From NCBI GenBank assembly GCA_963792485.1, contig CAWBWL010000001.1, positions 379,570 to 443,569 on the forward strand: DNA of 64,000 nucleotides, written 5' to 3'. This document shows positions 16,808 through 27,605 of the stretch, piece after piece; position 1 is the stretch's first letter; every line of letters starts with the position of its first letter. This DNA comes from JANOYJ01 sp963792485. Lineage in GTDB: Bacteria; Pseudomonadota; Alphaproteobacteria; Rhizobiales; Rhizobiaceae. Made by a program: the position numbers and the translations under genes. The notes beneath the pieces were generated by a model. The model saw only the letters and a program-made list of their open reading frames with translations, was not told where the DNA came from and did no database searches.

Positions 16808-19572
16808 GCAGCATTCGCCTTTTCGGATTTTTCAAACAGGGCTGTCAGCTTGCGCGTAATCGCCGTCTCGCGCGCGGCTTGGGTGATTTTGTGGCCGATC
16901 AGGTCGGTCACATAAAATGCGTCGATCACCTTCTCGCCAAAGGTGGTGACATGCGCCGAAGCGATGTCGAGATTGAGGGCCGAAATAACCGAGGTGATCT
17001 CCGACAACAGGCCGGGCCGGTCGAGTCCTTCCACCTCAATAACTGTGAATTTGTCAGACAGCGTATTGTTGATTTCAATGCGCGGCGCGACCTTGAAGGC
17101 GCGCGAACTGCGCCTCGGCTTGGTGCGTTTGGCGAGCACGTCCGGCAGATAGGTTTTGCCGAGCAGCATGTCTTCAATCAACCGCGTCACATTTTGTGCC
17201 CGACGCTCTTCATCAGCGTCCTCGGTGAACTCCCGGGAGATCAGGATTGTGTCGAGCGCCCGGCCATCGGTGGTGGTGAAAATCTGCGCGTCTACAATGT
17301 TCGCCCCGGCGCTCGCGCAAGCGCCGGCGATAATGGCCAGGAGCCGCGGATGATCCTGCGCCATAATGGTGATTTCCGTGACGCCCTCGAATGTGTGCGT
17401 CTTGACCATGGTCGCGAGCTTCTTGCCCGCACTATCCGCAGCTCGGATGAACTCGGCATGCCGGACTTGGTCGTCAAGGCTCACCGTCAGAAGATAGTTT
17501 TGGTAGGGAAGCGTCAGATACGCATCGCGCTCCGCCTGCGGCCAGTCGGCGAGTTTCTCGCTCAGCTCCTGGCGCGCAAGCTCCGTGCGCTCGCGGCGCG
17601 GCACTTCGGAAAAGCCGCCGGTCAGGAATATCTCGGTTTCGTAAAACAGCGTGCGCAGAAGCTGGCCCTTCCAGCCATTCCACACGCCCGGTCCCACGGC
17701 GCGGATATCGCAGATCGTCAGGATCAGCAGCATTTTCAGCCGGTCAAGCGTTTGCACTTTCTCGGCAAAATCAAGGATCGTTTTGCGGTCATTGAGATCG
17801 CGCGATTGCGCCACCATGCTCATGGTCAGATGTTCCTGCACAAGCCAGACCAGCGTTTCAGTTTCGCTCGAGGAGAGCCCGAAACGCGGCGCGAGATTTG
17901 CGGCGATTTTCGCCCCTTCCAGCGAATGATCTTCCGGGCGGCCCTTGGCGATATCGTGCAGCAAAAGCGCCATGTAAATGAGGTGCCGTTCGGCCTTGAG
18001 ACCTGGCAGAAGCTTGTAGGCAAGCGGATGTTCCTTTGCCAGCGTGCCCTTCTCAATGTCGGACAGAAATCCAATGCAGCGCAGCAAGTGCTCATCCACC
18101 GTGTAGTGGTGATACATGTTGAACTGCATCATCGCGACGACCTTGCCGAAGTCGGGAATGAACCTGCCGAGCACGCCCGTCTCGTTCATGCGCCGCAGCG
18201 CTAACTCTGGCTGACGCTCGGAGCACAACAGCTCAACGAACAGCCGGTTGGCTTTGGCGCTGTTGCGCAAATCCGCGTCAATCAGCGCCAACGAGCGCGT
18301 CGCCAGCTGCATGGCATCCGGATGCAGCTCCATGCCGGTCTTGTCGGCAAGGTGAAACATTTCGATCAGTTGCAGCGGGTTGTTCTTGAACACGTCCGGC
18401 GAGGCGATGTTGATGCGCTGGTTGTCGGCGATGAAGGCGGACGTGCCGTCAATCTTCTGGCTGCGGCGGGTGAACGTCATGAAAATGCGGTTGAGGCCGG
18501 GCACATATTTGGCCTGCTGCGCCTCAAGGGCGGCGCAGAAAATGCGTGTCAGATCGCCGACTTCCTTCGCCACCAGAAAATAGTGCTTCATGAAACGCTC
18601 CACCGGCGATAATCCCGGTTGGGCGCGATAGTTCAACCGCGTGGCGATCTCGCGCTGAATGTCAAAAGAGAGCCGCTCTTCGGCTTTGCCAACGGCGAAG
18701 TGCATATGGCACCGGACGGTCCAGAGAAAGTCCTCCGCCTTCATGAATTGCCGGTATTCATCTTGCGAGAACACGTCTTTCTCAACGAGGTCCTCGGTCT
18801 TGGCGACGCGGTAAAAATATTTAGCGATCCAGAACAGCGTCTGCAGATCGCGCAAGCCGCCCTTGGCGTCCTTGATGTTGGGCTCGACCAGATAGCGCGA
18901 CTGCCCGGTCTTCTCATGCCGCGCATCGCGCTCCAGAAGTTTGGCCTGGATGAATTCTTTTCCGGTGCCTTTGACAACTTCCGGATCAAACCGCCGCTGC
19001 AACTCGTCAAACAGTTCCGCTGCCCCATGAATGAACCGGGCCTCAAGCACGGCCGTGCGGATCGTCATGTCGGCGCGGGCGAGCCGGATGCATTCATCGA
19101 CATTGCGGCTGGAATGTCCGACCTTCAAACCGAGGTCCCAAAGGCAATACAGGATAAACTCGATGATCTTCGTGCCGAGCGGCGTCTGCTTGTTTGGTAA
19201 GAGAAACAACAGGTCAATGTCCGACCCCGGTGCCAGCGTAGCCCGCCCATAGCCGCCGACCGCGACAATCGCGATACGCTCGGCGGCTGTGTCAGAGGCC
19301 GGAAACACATGCGCGCGCGCGAATTCAAACACGCCGCTGATCAGCGCGTCCATGAGATAAGACAGCCGCGCGGCGCAGCGCACGCCGCCGCCATCCGACA
19401 AAAGCAGCCGCTCGGCCTCATGACGGCCCTGCGCAAGACAGTCTTTGAGAATTGTTACGATCTCGCCGCGAAGCGCTTGAGGGTCTTTGGCAGAACGGGA
19501 CAGCGCCTCAAGCCGCGCGTGCAAGGCGGACAGATCAACGATCTGGTCGAGTTTAAGGTCCGCTTGGGGCAT
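16804..19572 (-). CDS. glnD: Bifunctional uridylyltransferase/uridylyl-removing enzyme GlnD
   Basis: GlnD senses glutamine and modifies PII proteins to control nitrogen metabolism. The 922-residue protein contains the nucleotidyltransferase motif VGGYGRATLAPGSDIDLLF (about residues 104-122), an HD domain with LLHDIAKGRPEDHS, and two C-terminal ACT domains (EITIMAQDHPRLLAIIAGAC and VEGLDRPGLLSEITSVISAL). All four domains are intact and length is typical. Confidence 0.97.
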   Translation of the reverse strand: MPQADLKLDQIVDLSALHARLEALSRSAKDPQALRGEIVTILKDCLAQGRHEAERLLLSDGGGVRCAARLSYLMDALISGVFEFARAHVFPASDTAAERIAIVAVGGYGRATLAPGSDIDLLFLLPNKQTPLGTKIIEFILYCLWDLGLKVGHSSRNVDECIRLARADMTIRTAVLEARFIHGAAELFDELQRRFDPEVVKGTGKEFIQAKLLERDARHEKTGQSRYLVEPNIKDAKGGLRDLQTLFWIAKYFYRVAKTEDLVEKDVFSQDEYRQFMKAEDFLWTVRCHMHFAVGKAEERLSFDIQREIATRLNYRAQPGLSPVERFMKHYFLVAKEVGDLTRIFCAALEAQQAKYVPGLNRIFMTFTRRSQKIDGTSAFIADNQRINIASPDVFKNNPLQLIEMFHLADKTGMELHPDAMQLATRSLALIDADLRNSAKANRLFVELLCSERQPELALRRMNETGVLGRFIPDFGKVVAMMQFNMYHHYTVDEHLLRCIGFLSDIEKGTLAKEHPLAYKLLPGLKAERHLIYMALLLHDIAKGRPEDHSLEGAKIAANLAPRFGLSSSETETLVWLVQEHLTMSMVAQSRDLNDRKTILDFAEKVQTLDRLKMLLILTICDIRAVGPGVWNGWKGQLLRTLFYETEIFLTGGFSEVPRRERTELARQELSEKLADWPQAERDAYLTLPYQNYLLTVSLDDQVRHAEFIRAADSAGKKLATMVKTHTFEGVTEITIMAQDHPRLLAIIAGACASAGANIVDAQIFTTTDGRALDTILISREFTEDADEERRAQNVTRLIEDMLLGKTYLPDVLAKRTKPRRSSRAFKVAPRIEINNTLSDKFTVIEVEGLDRPGLLSEITSVISALNLDIASAHVTTFGEKVIDAFYVTDLIGHKITQAARETAITRKLTALFEKSEKANAA

Positions 19573-19643
19573 GGTGTTCCGCTGATTCCCGCGATCTGCG
19601 GCGCTCTATAGCGGCTTTTGCATGAGCGGCATATATTTTGTGC

Positions 19644-22337
19644 TCAATCCTTCGGCAACGCCTTCAGCCGGTACAGCGCCTCAAGGGCCTCCTTGGGCGA
19701 AAGCTCGTCCGGATTGATGCCGGCAAGCGCTTCAGCGACAAGGTCGCGCTTCTTGCCCGGCGCCGCAGCTTGGCGCACATGCGTGGAAAACAGCGGCAGA
19801 TCGTCAATCAGCTTCTGCGGTTTCGCCGCCGATCCGCCTTCCTCCAATTGCTGCAAAACAGCTTTCGCCCGCTCGATCACCGGGGCGGGCAACCCCGCAA
19901 GCTTTGCCACCTGCACGCCATAGGACCGGTCTGCCGCGCCCTTGGCCACTTCATGCAGAAACACCACCTCGCCATCCCATTCCTTGACCCGCATGGTGAC
20001 GTTGTGCAGGCGCGCAAGCTTTTGCGACAGCGCGGTCATTTCGTGGAAGTGCGTGGCAAACAGCGCCCGCGGCTTGTTGGCCTCATGCAAATGCTCAACC
20101 GCCGCCCAGGCAATTGACAGCCCGTCAAAGGTCGACGTCCCACGTCCGATCTCATCAAGAATGACCAGCGAGCGCTCTCCGGCCTGATTGAGGATCGCCG
20201 CCGTCTCGACCATCTCCACCATGAAGGTCGAGCGGCCCCGCGCCAGATCATCCGATGCGCCGACGCGCGAGAACAGCCGGTCGATAATGCCGATGCGGGC
20301 CGAGCCCGCCGGAACGAACGAACCCATCTGCGCCATAATGGCTATAAGCGCGTTCTGCCGCAGGAAAGTCGACTTGCCGCCCATATTCGGACCCGTGATC
20401 AGCCAGATAGCGCCCGCGCCGCCGTCCATCTCCGGCGAAAGGTCACAGTCATTGGCCACAAATGGCTGCGCGGCCGCGCGGCGCAGGGCCTGCTCGACGA
20501 CCGGATGGCGGCCTTGCGCAATGTTGAAGGACAGCGAACTGTCCACCATCGGGCGGCAATAACCCTGCTCCTCCGCAAGTTCGGCAAGCCCGCGCGACAC
20601 GTCAAGCACCGCCAGCGCCGCCGCGCCCTCCTGTATCGCTGTGGCGACCTGCAGAATTTCTGCCGCAAGCGCATCAAACACCGCAAGCTCGATCTCCAGC
20701 GCCCGTCCTGCCGCATTGGCGATCTTCTCTTCAAGCTGCGCCAGTTCCACCGTGGTGAAGCGCATGGCGTTCGCCATGGTCTGGCGGTGGATGAACCGCG
20801 CCTTGGCCGCGTCGGTGCCGTTCATCGTCTCGGCATGGTTGGCGGTCACTTCGATATAATAGCCGAGAATATTATTGTGGCGGATTTTCAGCGAGCGGAT
20901 CCCGGTCTCGTTCTGAAACTCGCCCTCCATCGCCGCAATCACCCGCCGTGATTGATCGCGCAACGCCTTCAGCTCGTCTAGCTCCCCATCGTAACCCGCG
21001 CAGACAAACCCGCCATCACGCCGCAGCAGCGGCAGATCCTCGCCAAGTGCTGAAGCAAGCAGGTTCGCAGAGGCGGCAGGCAGCTGTTTCAGCTGCTCAA
21101 ACGACGCGGCCAGTTCCCCCGGCAACAATCTGTCAAAGCCCAAATCCGCAATCTGCAGCGCCACCGAAATCCCCTGCCGGATGGCATCGAGATCGCGCGG
21201 CCCCGCCCGCCCAAGGCCAATGCGCGACAGCGCGCGCGGCATGTCGGGCACCAGCTTCAACTGTTCGCGCAGCCGGTCCGCCAGCCGCCCCTCGTTCAGC
21301 ATCCACGCCACCGAGTCGAGCCGCTCGTTGACGGCGTCAGGATCAGTCAGCGGCGACATCAGCCGTTCGCCCAAGAGCCGCGCCCCGCCCCCTGTCAGCG
21401 TCCGGTCAATGGCGCGGTACAGGCTGCCCTGTTTCTCGCCGGACAAAGTGCGGGTCAATTCGAGATTGGCGCGCGTCGCCGGGTCGATGAACAGCGTTGA
21501 CCCCGCTGCTTGCCGCTGCGGCCTTTGCAATGGCGGGCGGCTCGCAAACTGGGTCTTCTCCACATAAGCGATCGCCGCCGAGACCGCCGCCGTTTCGGCG
21601 CGGGAAAATGTGCCAAACCCGTCCAGCGCCGCCACGCCATAATGGCGGATGATCCGGCTTTCTGCCGTTGAGCTGTCAAACAGGCTTGCGGGCTCCGGAC
21701 GGACAATGCGGCCAAGCATGTCAAACGCTGCCCGGAATTCCGGATCATGAAACACCGGCTCGGCCACGATCAGCTCACGCGGGTCGATCCGCAGCACATC
21801 CGATACCAGCCGCTCCAGCGCGGTTTCCCCCGCGCGGAAGATCCCGGTTGATATATCCACCCAGGCCAGCGCCAACCCGTTCGCCCCCGCCCCCTTGAGC
21901 CGCGCCAGCGTCATCAGATAACTGGTCTCGCCGGGCTCCAGCAGTTTCTCTTCCGTGATCGTGCCGGGCGTCACCAGCCGCACGACATCGCGCTTGACCA
22001 CGGATTTGCCGCCGCGTTTTCGGGCCTCCGCCGGATCCTCGATCTGCTCGCACACCGCAACGCGAAACCCGAGCCCAATCAGCTTCGACAAATACTCATC
22101 CGCCGCATGCACCGGCACGCCGCACATCGGAATGTCCTGCCCCAGATGCTTGCCGCGTTTGGTCAGCGTGATCCCAAGCGCCCGCGAGGCGGTTTCGGCG
22201 TCGTCAAAGAACAGCTCGTAAAAATCACCCATCCGGTAGAACAGCAGGCAGTCCATGTTCGCCGATTTGATCTCGATGAACTGCTCCATCATGGGCGTCG
22301 CGCGCGCATCGCCGCTCTGTTCAAAATTGATCGCCAC
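19644..22337 (-). CDS. mutS: DNA mismatch repair protein MutS
   Basis: MutS recognises base mismatches and recruits MutL. The product (897 residues from GTG 22337) has the mismatch-binding domain (FYRMGDFYELFFDDA with the Phe-x-Glu motif), core helices, and the ATPase with Walker A TGPNMGGKSTFLRQ and LVILDEIGRGTSTFDG. GTG 22337 is the best start; a TTG at 22415 in the same frame would leave almost no promoter space for the divergent malic enzyme. Family similarity begins near ATPMMEQFIEIK. Confidence 0.95.
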   Translation of the reverse strand: MAINFEQSGDARATPMMEQFIEIKSANMDCLLFYRMGDFYELFFDDAETASRALGITLTKRGKHLGQDIPMCGVPVHAADEYLSKLIGLGFRVAVCEQIEDPAEARKRGGKSVVKRDVVRLVTPGTITEEKLLEPGETSYLMTLARLKGAGANGLALAWVDISTGIFRAGETALERLVSDVLRIDPRELIVAEPVFHDPEFRAAFDMLGRIVRPEPASLFDSSTAESRIIRHYGVAALDGFGTFSRAETAAVSAAIAYVEKTQFASRPPLQRPQRQAAGSTLFIDPATRANLELTRTLSGEKQGSLYRAIDRTLTGGGARLLGERLMSPLTDPDAVNERLDSVAWMLNEGRLADRLREQLKLVPDMPRALSRIGLGRAGPRDLDAIRQGISVALQIADLGFDRLLPGELAASFEQLKQLPAASANLLASALGEDLPLLRRDGGFVCAGYDGELDELKALRDQSRRVIAAMEGEFQNETGIRSLKIRHNNILGYYIEVTANHAETMNGTDAAKARFIHRQTMANAMRFTTVELAQLEEKIANAAGRALEIELAVFDALAAEILQVATAIQEGAAALAVLDVSRGLAELAEEQGYCRPMVDSSLSFNIAQGRHPVVEQALRRAAAQPFVANDCDLSPEMDGGAGAIWLITGPNMGGKSTFLRQNALIAIMAQMGSFVPAGSARIGIIDRLFSRVGASDDLARGRSTFMVEMVETAAILNQAGERSLVILDEIGRGTSTFDGLSIAWAAVEHLHEANKPRALFATHFHEMTALSQKLARLHNVTMRVKEWDGEVVFLHEVAKGAADRSYGVQVAKLAGLPAPVIERAKAVLQQLEEGGSAAKPQKLIDDLPLFSTHVRQAAAPGKKRDLVAEALAGINPDELSPKEALEALYRLKALPKD

Positions 22338-22440
22338 GCAAGACCCTGCCGGATGCCAAAACTCGCCATTGCGGGCTTTACTTCCCCCGCTGCGCCTGTC
22401 TACCTTCCTGTCCAATCAAAGACAAACAGGAAACGCCCTT

Positions 22441-24723
22441 ATGCCCAGCGATACGCGGGAGCGCACAACCCCTTCGGTGACTGCGGAAGAAGCCCTCGAG
22501 TTCCACGCGCGCGGCAAACCCGGCAAGCTGGAGATCAATCCGACCAAGCCGATGGCGACGCAGCGCGATCTGTCGCTCGCCTATTCGCCCGGCGTCGCCG
22601 CCCCGGTCAAAGCCATCGCGGAAGACCCGGCCCGCGCTTATGACTACACCACCAAGGGCAATATGGTGGCAGTCATTTCCAACGGCACAGCCATTCTCGG
22701 CCTCGGCAATCTCGGCGCTCTGGCTTCAAAGCCGGTCATGGAGGGCAAGTCGGTCTTGTTCAAGCGCTTTGCCGATGTCGATTCCATCGACCTTGAAGTC
22801 GATACCGAAGACGCAGAGGCCTTCATCAACTGCGTGCGCTATCTCGGCCCCTCCTTTGGCGGGATAAATCTTGAAGACATCAAAGCCCCTGAATGTTTCA
22901 TCATCGAAAGCCAGCTGCGCGAGCTGATGGACATCCCGGTGTTTCACGATGACCAGCATGGCACCGCCATCATCGCCGTCGCCGGCCTCATCAACGCGCT
23001 CCATCTGACCGGCCGCGACATGAAGACAACGAAGCTCGTCTGCAATGGCGCAGGCGCAGCCGGCATTGCCTGCATTGAGCTGGTCAAGGCCATGGGCTTC
23101 CGGCCTGAAAACATCCTGCTCTGCGACACCAAGGGCGTCGTCTATCAAGGCCGGGCGGAAGGCATGAACCAGTGGAAAGCCGCCCACGCCGCGCCAACGG
23201 ATGCGCGCTCCCTGGCCGACGCGATGAACGGCGCCGACGTGGTCTTCGGCCTCTCCGCCAAGGGTGCATTTTCAGCCGACATGATTCGCTCCATGGCCAA
23301 AAACCCGATCATATTCGCCATGGCCAATCCCGATCCTGAAATCACCCCGGAGGAAGCAGCGGAAATCCGCAGCGATGCCATCGTCGCCACCGGCCGCTCG
23401 GACTATCCCAACCAGGTCAACAACGTCCTCGGCTTTCCCTATATTTTCCGCGGCGCGCTCGACGTGCGCGCCACCACGATCAACGAGGACATGAAGATTG
23501 CCGCCGCGCAAGCGCTGGCGCAGCTGGCCCGGGAAGATGTGCCCGATGAGGTCGCCGCCGCCTACCAGGGCAACCGCCCGAAATTCGGCCCCGGCTACAT
23601 CATCCCCGTGCCGTTCGATCCGCGCCTCATCTCGGTCATTCCGGTTGCTGTCGCCAAAGCCGCAATGGCAAGCGGTGTGGCGCGCAAACAGATTTCAAAT
23701 CTTGAGCTTTATGCCCGCGAACTCTCCGCCCGCCGCGATCCAGTCGCCTCCACCCTGCAGCGCATCTATGACCGCGTGCGCAAACAGCCCAAGCGCATGG
23801 TCTTCGCCGAGGGTGAAGAAGAACAGGTTATGCGCGCCGCGCTCGCTTATGTGAACCAGGGCCTCGGCGATGCCATCCTCGTCGGCCGCGAACAGCGCAT
23901 TGCCGAGACTGCGGCAAAGGCCGGGCTTGATCTTGACCGCAAAGGCCTCTCCATCGTCAACGCGCTGCTCTCTACACGCAACACCGCCTATGCCGATCAT
24001 CTGTATGAGCGCATGCAGCGCAAGGGCTATCTCTTCCGCGACTGCCAGCGACTGATCAACAATGACCGCAATCATTTCGGCGCCTGCATGGTGGCGCTCG
24101 GTGACGCGGACGCTATGGTCACGGGCGTCACGCGCAATTATTCCACGGCGCTGGATGATGTGCGCCGCGTCATCGACAACAAGCCCGGCCACCGCGTCAT
24201 CGGCGTCTCGCTCGCGCTCTGCCGTGGCCGCACGGTACTGGTTGCCGACACCGCCGTCCATGACATGCCAAGCTCGGATGAGCTCGCCGACATCGCCGAG
24301 GAGGCCGCCGCCATGGCGCGGCGCATGGGCTATGAGCCGCGTGTGGCGCTGCTTGCCTATTCCACCTTCGGCCACCCGCCCGGCGAGCGCGCCGAGCGCA
24401 TTCAGGAGGCGGTGAAAATTCTCGACAAGCGCCATGTGGATTTTGAATATGACGGCGAGATGGCGGCAGACGTGGCGCTGAACACGCGCGCCATGGAACT
24501 CTACCCGTTCTGCCGTCTGTCAGGCACAGCCAATGTCCTCGTCATGCCCGCCTTCCACTCGGCTTCGATCTCGACCAAGATGCTGCAAGAGCTGGGCGGC
24601 TCCATGGTCATCGGCCCGCTTCTCGTCGGCCTCGACAAGCCGGTGCAGATCGTTTCCCTCGGCGCAAAGGATTCCGACATCGTCAATATGGCGGCAGTGG
24701 CGGCTTATCTGGCGAGCACTTGA
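22441..24723 (+). CDS. maeB: NADP-dependent malic enzyme with phosphotransacetylase-like domain (MaeB type)
   Basis: The 760-residue protein has an N-terminal malic enzyme part (LAYSPGVAAPVKAIAEDP, the metal and substrate region IPVFHDDQHGTAI and the nucleotide-binding NGAGAAGIACIEL) and a C-terminal phosphate acetyltransferase-like domain from about residue 440. It decarboxylates malate to pyruvate, feeding gluconeogenesis and NADPH. In MaeB proteins the C-terminal domain is regulatory and binds acetyl-CoA. Start ATG 22441 is divergent from mutS. Confidence 0.95.
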   Translation: MPSDTRERTTPSVTAEEALEFHARGKPGKLEINPTKPMATQRDLSLAYSPGVAAPVKAIAEDPARAYDYTTKGNMVAVISNGTAILGLGNLGALASKPVMEGKSVLFKRFADVDSIDLEVDTEDAEAFINCVRYLGPSFGGINLEDIKAPECFIIESQLRELMDIPVFHDDQHGTAIIAVAGLINALHLTGRDMKTTKLVCNGAGAAGIACIELVKAMGFRPENILLCDTKGVVYQGRAEGMNQWKAAHAAPTDARSLADAMNGADVVFGLSAKGAFSADMIRSMAKNPIIFAMANPDPEITPEEAAEIRSDAIVATGRSDYPNQVNNVLGFPYIFRGALDVRATTINEDMKIAAAQALAQLAREDVPDEVAAAYQGNRPKFGPGYIIPVPFDPRLISVIPVAVAKAAMASGVARKQISNLELYARELSARRDPVASTLQRIYDRVRKQPKRMVFAEGEEEQVMRAALAYVNQGLGDAILVGREQRIAETAAKAGLDLDRKGLSIVNALLSTRNTAYADHLYERMQRKGYLFRDCQRLINNDRNHFGACMVALGDADAMVTGVTRNYSTALDDVRRVIDNKPGHRVIGVSLALCRGRTVLVADTAVHDMPSSDELADIAEEAAAMARRMGYEPRVALLAYSTFGHPPGERAERIQEAVKILDKRHVDFEYDGEMAADVALNTRAMELYPFCRLSGTANVLVMPAFHSASISTKMLQELGGSMVIGPLLVGLDKPVQIVSLGAKDSDIVNMAAVAAYLAST

Positions 24724-24736
24724 ATACCGGCTGCGC

Positions 24737-25591
24737 TCAGGCAAACCGGCCCGCATCGGGTCCGAAATGGTTGAGATAACGCGCCGTGATGTCTTCGCAT
24801 CTCACAATCACGAGCACATCGGTCGAGCCGAACTCGTGGTCAACCACCGCCCCGTCGCCAAATCTTGCGCCGAGGCGCAGATAGCCTTTGACCAGCGGCG
24901 GCATGGCCGCAAGCGCGGCTTTGATATCCACTGCCTCCGTGGGCACAAGGTCCATCGAAGTGCGCCGCTCGCCAATGGCCGCGACACGCCAGTCATCCTT
25001 GGCGCGTGTGTGATTGTGCAGAAATGACAATGCCAGCGCATGCGCCGCAGGCACGGTTCCCGGAAAGGACGCGCAGCCAAACATCACATCGATCGTATGG
25101 ATTTGGCAGTAAGCCCAAATGCCTTGCCACAAAAGCTCCACCGTGCGCTTCGATCTGTATTCAGGCAGGACGCAAGACCGGCCAAGCTCAAGATAGCGCC
25201 TTTCCGGATGGCGGCTTATGAGCCCGCGGATATCGTAGACCTGCTCGGAGTAATAACCTTTTGCAGCCCGTGCGCGCTCTTCGCGCAAAAGACGGTAGGT
25301 CCCGACTATCCGCTGGCTGACGGGACCGCCCAGCGAATCGTCGATCACCAGAAGATGTTCGCAATACGCATCAAACCGGTCGGCATCCAACAGCGCGTTG
25401 CGGCTGTCCTTTGTGCCGGAAGCTTCAAAAAAAACGCGGTGGCGCAGCCGCTGCGCCGCGCGAACTTCCGCGTCATTCAGCGCCAGCCGCACGCTGAGCT
25501 GGCCGATTCGCCCAAGCGACACGGCTGCTTCCGCATGGACCTGTGCCTGCGCCTGCCTGCCCGGATTCTGCAATGCGATCAGTTCGGTCAC
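24737..25591 (-). CDS. olsB: OlsB-type ornithine N-acyltransferase (GNAT, hemolysin-like)
   Basis: The 284-residue protein starts at GTG 25591 and belongs to the OlsB/hemolysin-like acyltransferase family: AAQRLRHRVFFEASG, the acceptor region RYLELGRSCVLPEYRSKRTV and FGCASFPGT are characteristic. OlsB transfers a 3-hydroxyacyl group from acyl carrier protein to ornithine to form lyso-ornithine lipid; the usual partner OlsA is not in the window. Close homologues acylate other amines, so the substrate is inferred. It converges on maeB with a 13-base gap. Confidence 0.8.
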   Translation of the reverse strand: MTELIALQNPGRQAQAQVHAEAAVSLGRIGQLSVRLALNDAEVRAAQRLRHRVFFEASGTKDSRNALLDADRFDAYCEHLLVIDDSLGGPVSQRIVGTYRLLREERARAAKGYYSEQVYDIRGLISRHPERRYLELGRSCVLPEYRSKRTVELLWQGIWAYCQIHTIDVMFGCASFPGTVPAAHALALSFLHNHTRAKDDWRVAAIGERRTSMDLVPTEAVDIKAALAAMPPLVKGYLRLGARFGDGAVVDHEFGSTDVLVIVRCEDITARYLNHFGPDAGRFA

Positions 25592-25681
25592 GGCCGCAAT
25601 CCTCCACAGTGTCTCGACTGCCGCCGGAACTATACCGCCATTGCGACAGCATCATGAAGTCATGGCCGTGAATGCCGCAGA

Positions 25682-27538
25682 TCAGGAACCGGCCGCCTCT
25701 TCCACAATGGCCAAGAGCTTGAACGGATCAACCGGCTTGGTGATAAAGCCGGTGCCGCCAACCGCGCGTACACACGCCTCAGCCTGCGCCTGCCCGTCTG
25801 CGGTCAGAGCAAAGATCGGCGCCGCTGGCCAGGAGTGCTGCTCTTCGCTGGCGCGGATCGCGGCGATCGCATCAATCCCGTCCATTTCCGGCATGTGAAG
25901 GTCCATCAGTATCGCGTCGAAACGGCCATAGCCGCCAGTCGCCTGCGCGACCGCGGATTTTCCGTCCGCCACCCGCACGACTTGATGCCCCGCGCGCTCC
26001 AGCGTCGCGCGCACGAGCAGGGCATTGATGTCATTGTCCTCGGCCAAAAGGATGCGCAGCGGTTCGCCCTCAACGTCGAGGTTCTGCACGCGAAATGGCG
26101 GGACGACAATGTCCCGGGAAAGCGATGCGTTGCCTGTCAACACCCGCACCAGCGAGTCCAACCGGACCGGCCGCGCCAGAAAGGCCGCAAACCCCTGTTC
26201 GCGCCAATGCGCCAGCGCGCCCCGGTCCTTGGGTTCGATCAGGATAATCTTGCGGGAGAACGCACCAGCAAGGCACGCATGTTCCATCACAAGCCTTTCG
26301 GCCATGACCGCGTCTACGATGAGAAGTGAGTCGATTGTCTCATCAAGATCAGCGACGGATTGGGCAATATGTGCTGCGCCGCCCTCGCTCAAAATATTCG
26401 CAGCCAGCGATTCTGATTCCACAGTCCGGCTTGTCAAAACCTGCACATGCGTCCCTGCGAGCCGCCCCGGCGCGATCACGCTTGGCGCGGCATTCCCGCA
26501 AGGCACGCGCAGGACAAAGGCAGAGCCATGTCCCAACCGGCTCTCCACCGCCACCTCGCCGCCCATGGCGTCCGCAATGCGTTTTGTAATGGCAAGGCCG
26601 AGTCCCGCTCCGCCATGACGCCGGGTAGCGCCAGCCTCCGTCTGCACGAACTCGCCGAAAATGCGCTCCTGCTCCTCAGGTGCAATTCCGGGGCCGGTGT
26701 CACTGACTGTGAAAGCCAGGAACCCTTCTTGATGCGTCACGCAGAGCGAAACCCCGCCCGCGTCCGTGAACTTCACGGCATTGCCCAACAGGTTCAGAAG
26801 CGCCTGACGCAAGCGCATCGGATCGGCCTCGATCATGGCCGGGACTTGCGCCTCAATATGCAGACCAATGCCGATGTTTTTGGCAAACGCGCGTGCGGAC
26901 ATCAGTTCGACAATGCCCTCGCAAAACTCCCGCAGCTGTATCTGTTCAGCCTCAATATCGATCTTGCCTGCTTCGATCTTGGAGAAATCCAGAATGTCCT
27001 CAATCAAGCCCAGCAGCGAATTGCCCGAAGAGATCACCGCCTCGACATAGGTGCGCTGCTCATTGGTGAGCGGTGTGTCGGCCAGAAGCCGCGCCATGCC
27101 GGTAATGCCGTTCAGCGGCGTGCGTATTTCATGGCTGACTGTCGCCAGAAATTGCGATTTGGCCAGACTCGCCGCCTCCGCGCGTTCCCGCGCGATGTTG
27201 AGTTCGTCTTGCACTTGCTTGTCTTGCTGCGCGGATGCCTGCCATCTGCGCGCCTTGCGCGCCGCATGAATGGCTGTGCCGACCGACAGTGCAGCGAGTA
27301 GGGCAGCAAGCGCCGCCAGGAAAATATTGTTGTGGTTGAACAGGTAAAGCGCCCAGACCCAAAGTGACAAGATCGTCAGCCCGGCGGCAAGGCTGATACC
27401 GGTGGCCAGCGTCGCACGCGCGTCAAGCGGCATCTTTCCGGTGATGTCACGGCGCGAGGGGACAAGCCCCGGCGCGGCAAGTTGCCGCCGCAGGGGTTTT
27501 CCAGTTTGTGTCTCGCGTTCCCGAACACTCATCCGCAT
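25682..27538 (-). CDS. Hybrid sensor histidine kinase/response regulator
   Basis: The 618-residue membrane kinase has two N-terminal membrane segments (about residues 45-90) and no periplasmic sensor domain of note. A coiled linker is followed by HisKA with phospho-His in FLATVSHEIRTPLNGITG, HATPase with LLNLLGNAVKFTD and RRHGGAGLGLAITKR, a degenerate receiver-like stretch, and a C-terminal receiver domain with phospho-Asp in AILMDLHMPEMDGIDA. No cognate regulator is adjacent, so phosphorelay partners are unknown. The signal is probably cytoplasmic or membrane-derived. Confidence 0.92.
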   Translation of the reverse strand: MRMSVRERETQTGKPLRRQLAAPGLVPSRRDITGKMPLDARATLATGISLAAGLTILSLWVWALYLFNHNNIFLAALAALLAALSVGTAIHAARKARRWQASAQQDKQVQDELNIARERAEAASLAKSQFLATVSHEIRTPLNGITGMARLLADTPLTNEQRTYVEAVISSGNSLLGLIEDILDFSKIEAGKIDIEAEQIQLREFCEGIVELMSARAFAKNIGIGLHIEAQVPAMIEADPMRLRQALLNLLGNAVKFTDAGGVSLCVTHQEGFLAFTVSDTGPGIAPEEQERIFGEFVQTEAGATRRHGGAGLGLAITKRIADAMGGEVAVESRLGHGSAFVLRVPCGNAAPSVIAPGRLAGTHVQVLTSRTVESESLAANILSEGGAAHIAQSVADLDETIDSLLIVDAVMAERLVMEHACLAGAFSRKIILIEPKDRGALAHWREQGFAAFLARPVRLDSLVRVLTGNASLSRDIVVPPFRVQNLDVEGEPLRILLAEDNDINALLVRATLERAGHQVVRVADGKSAVAQATGGYGRFDAILMDLHMPEMDGIDAIAAIRASEEQHSWPAAPIFALTADGQAQAEACVRAVGGTGFITKPVDPFKLLAIVEEAAGS

Positions 27539-27605
27539 GACGGCAGACTAGCAAACCTTGCTTAGGGAAGGCCTGTTCAAATGCACGCAATTTTAGGCAA
27601 TAGCC

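Noticed and set aside
16663..18204. A 513-residue forward frame
   Set aside because: Antisense to glnD, whose domains are intact; composition is that of a shadow frame.
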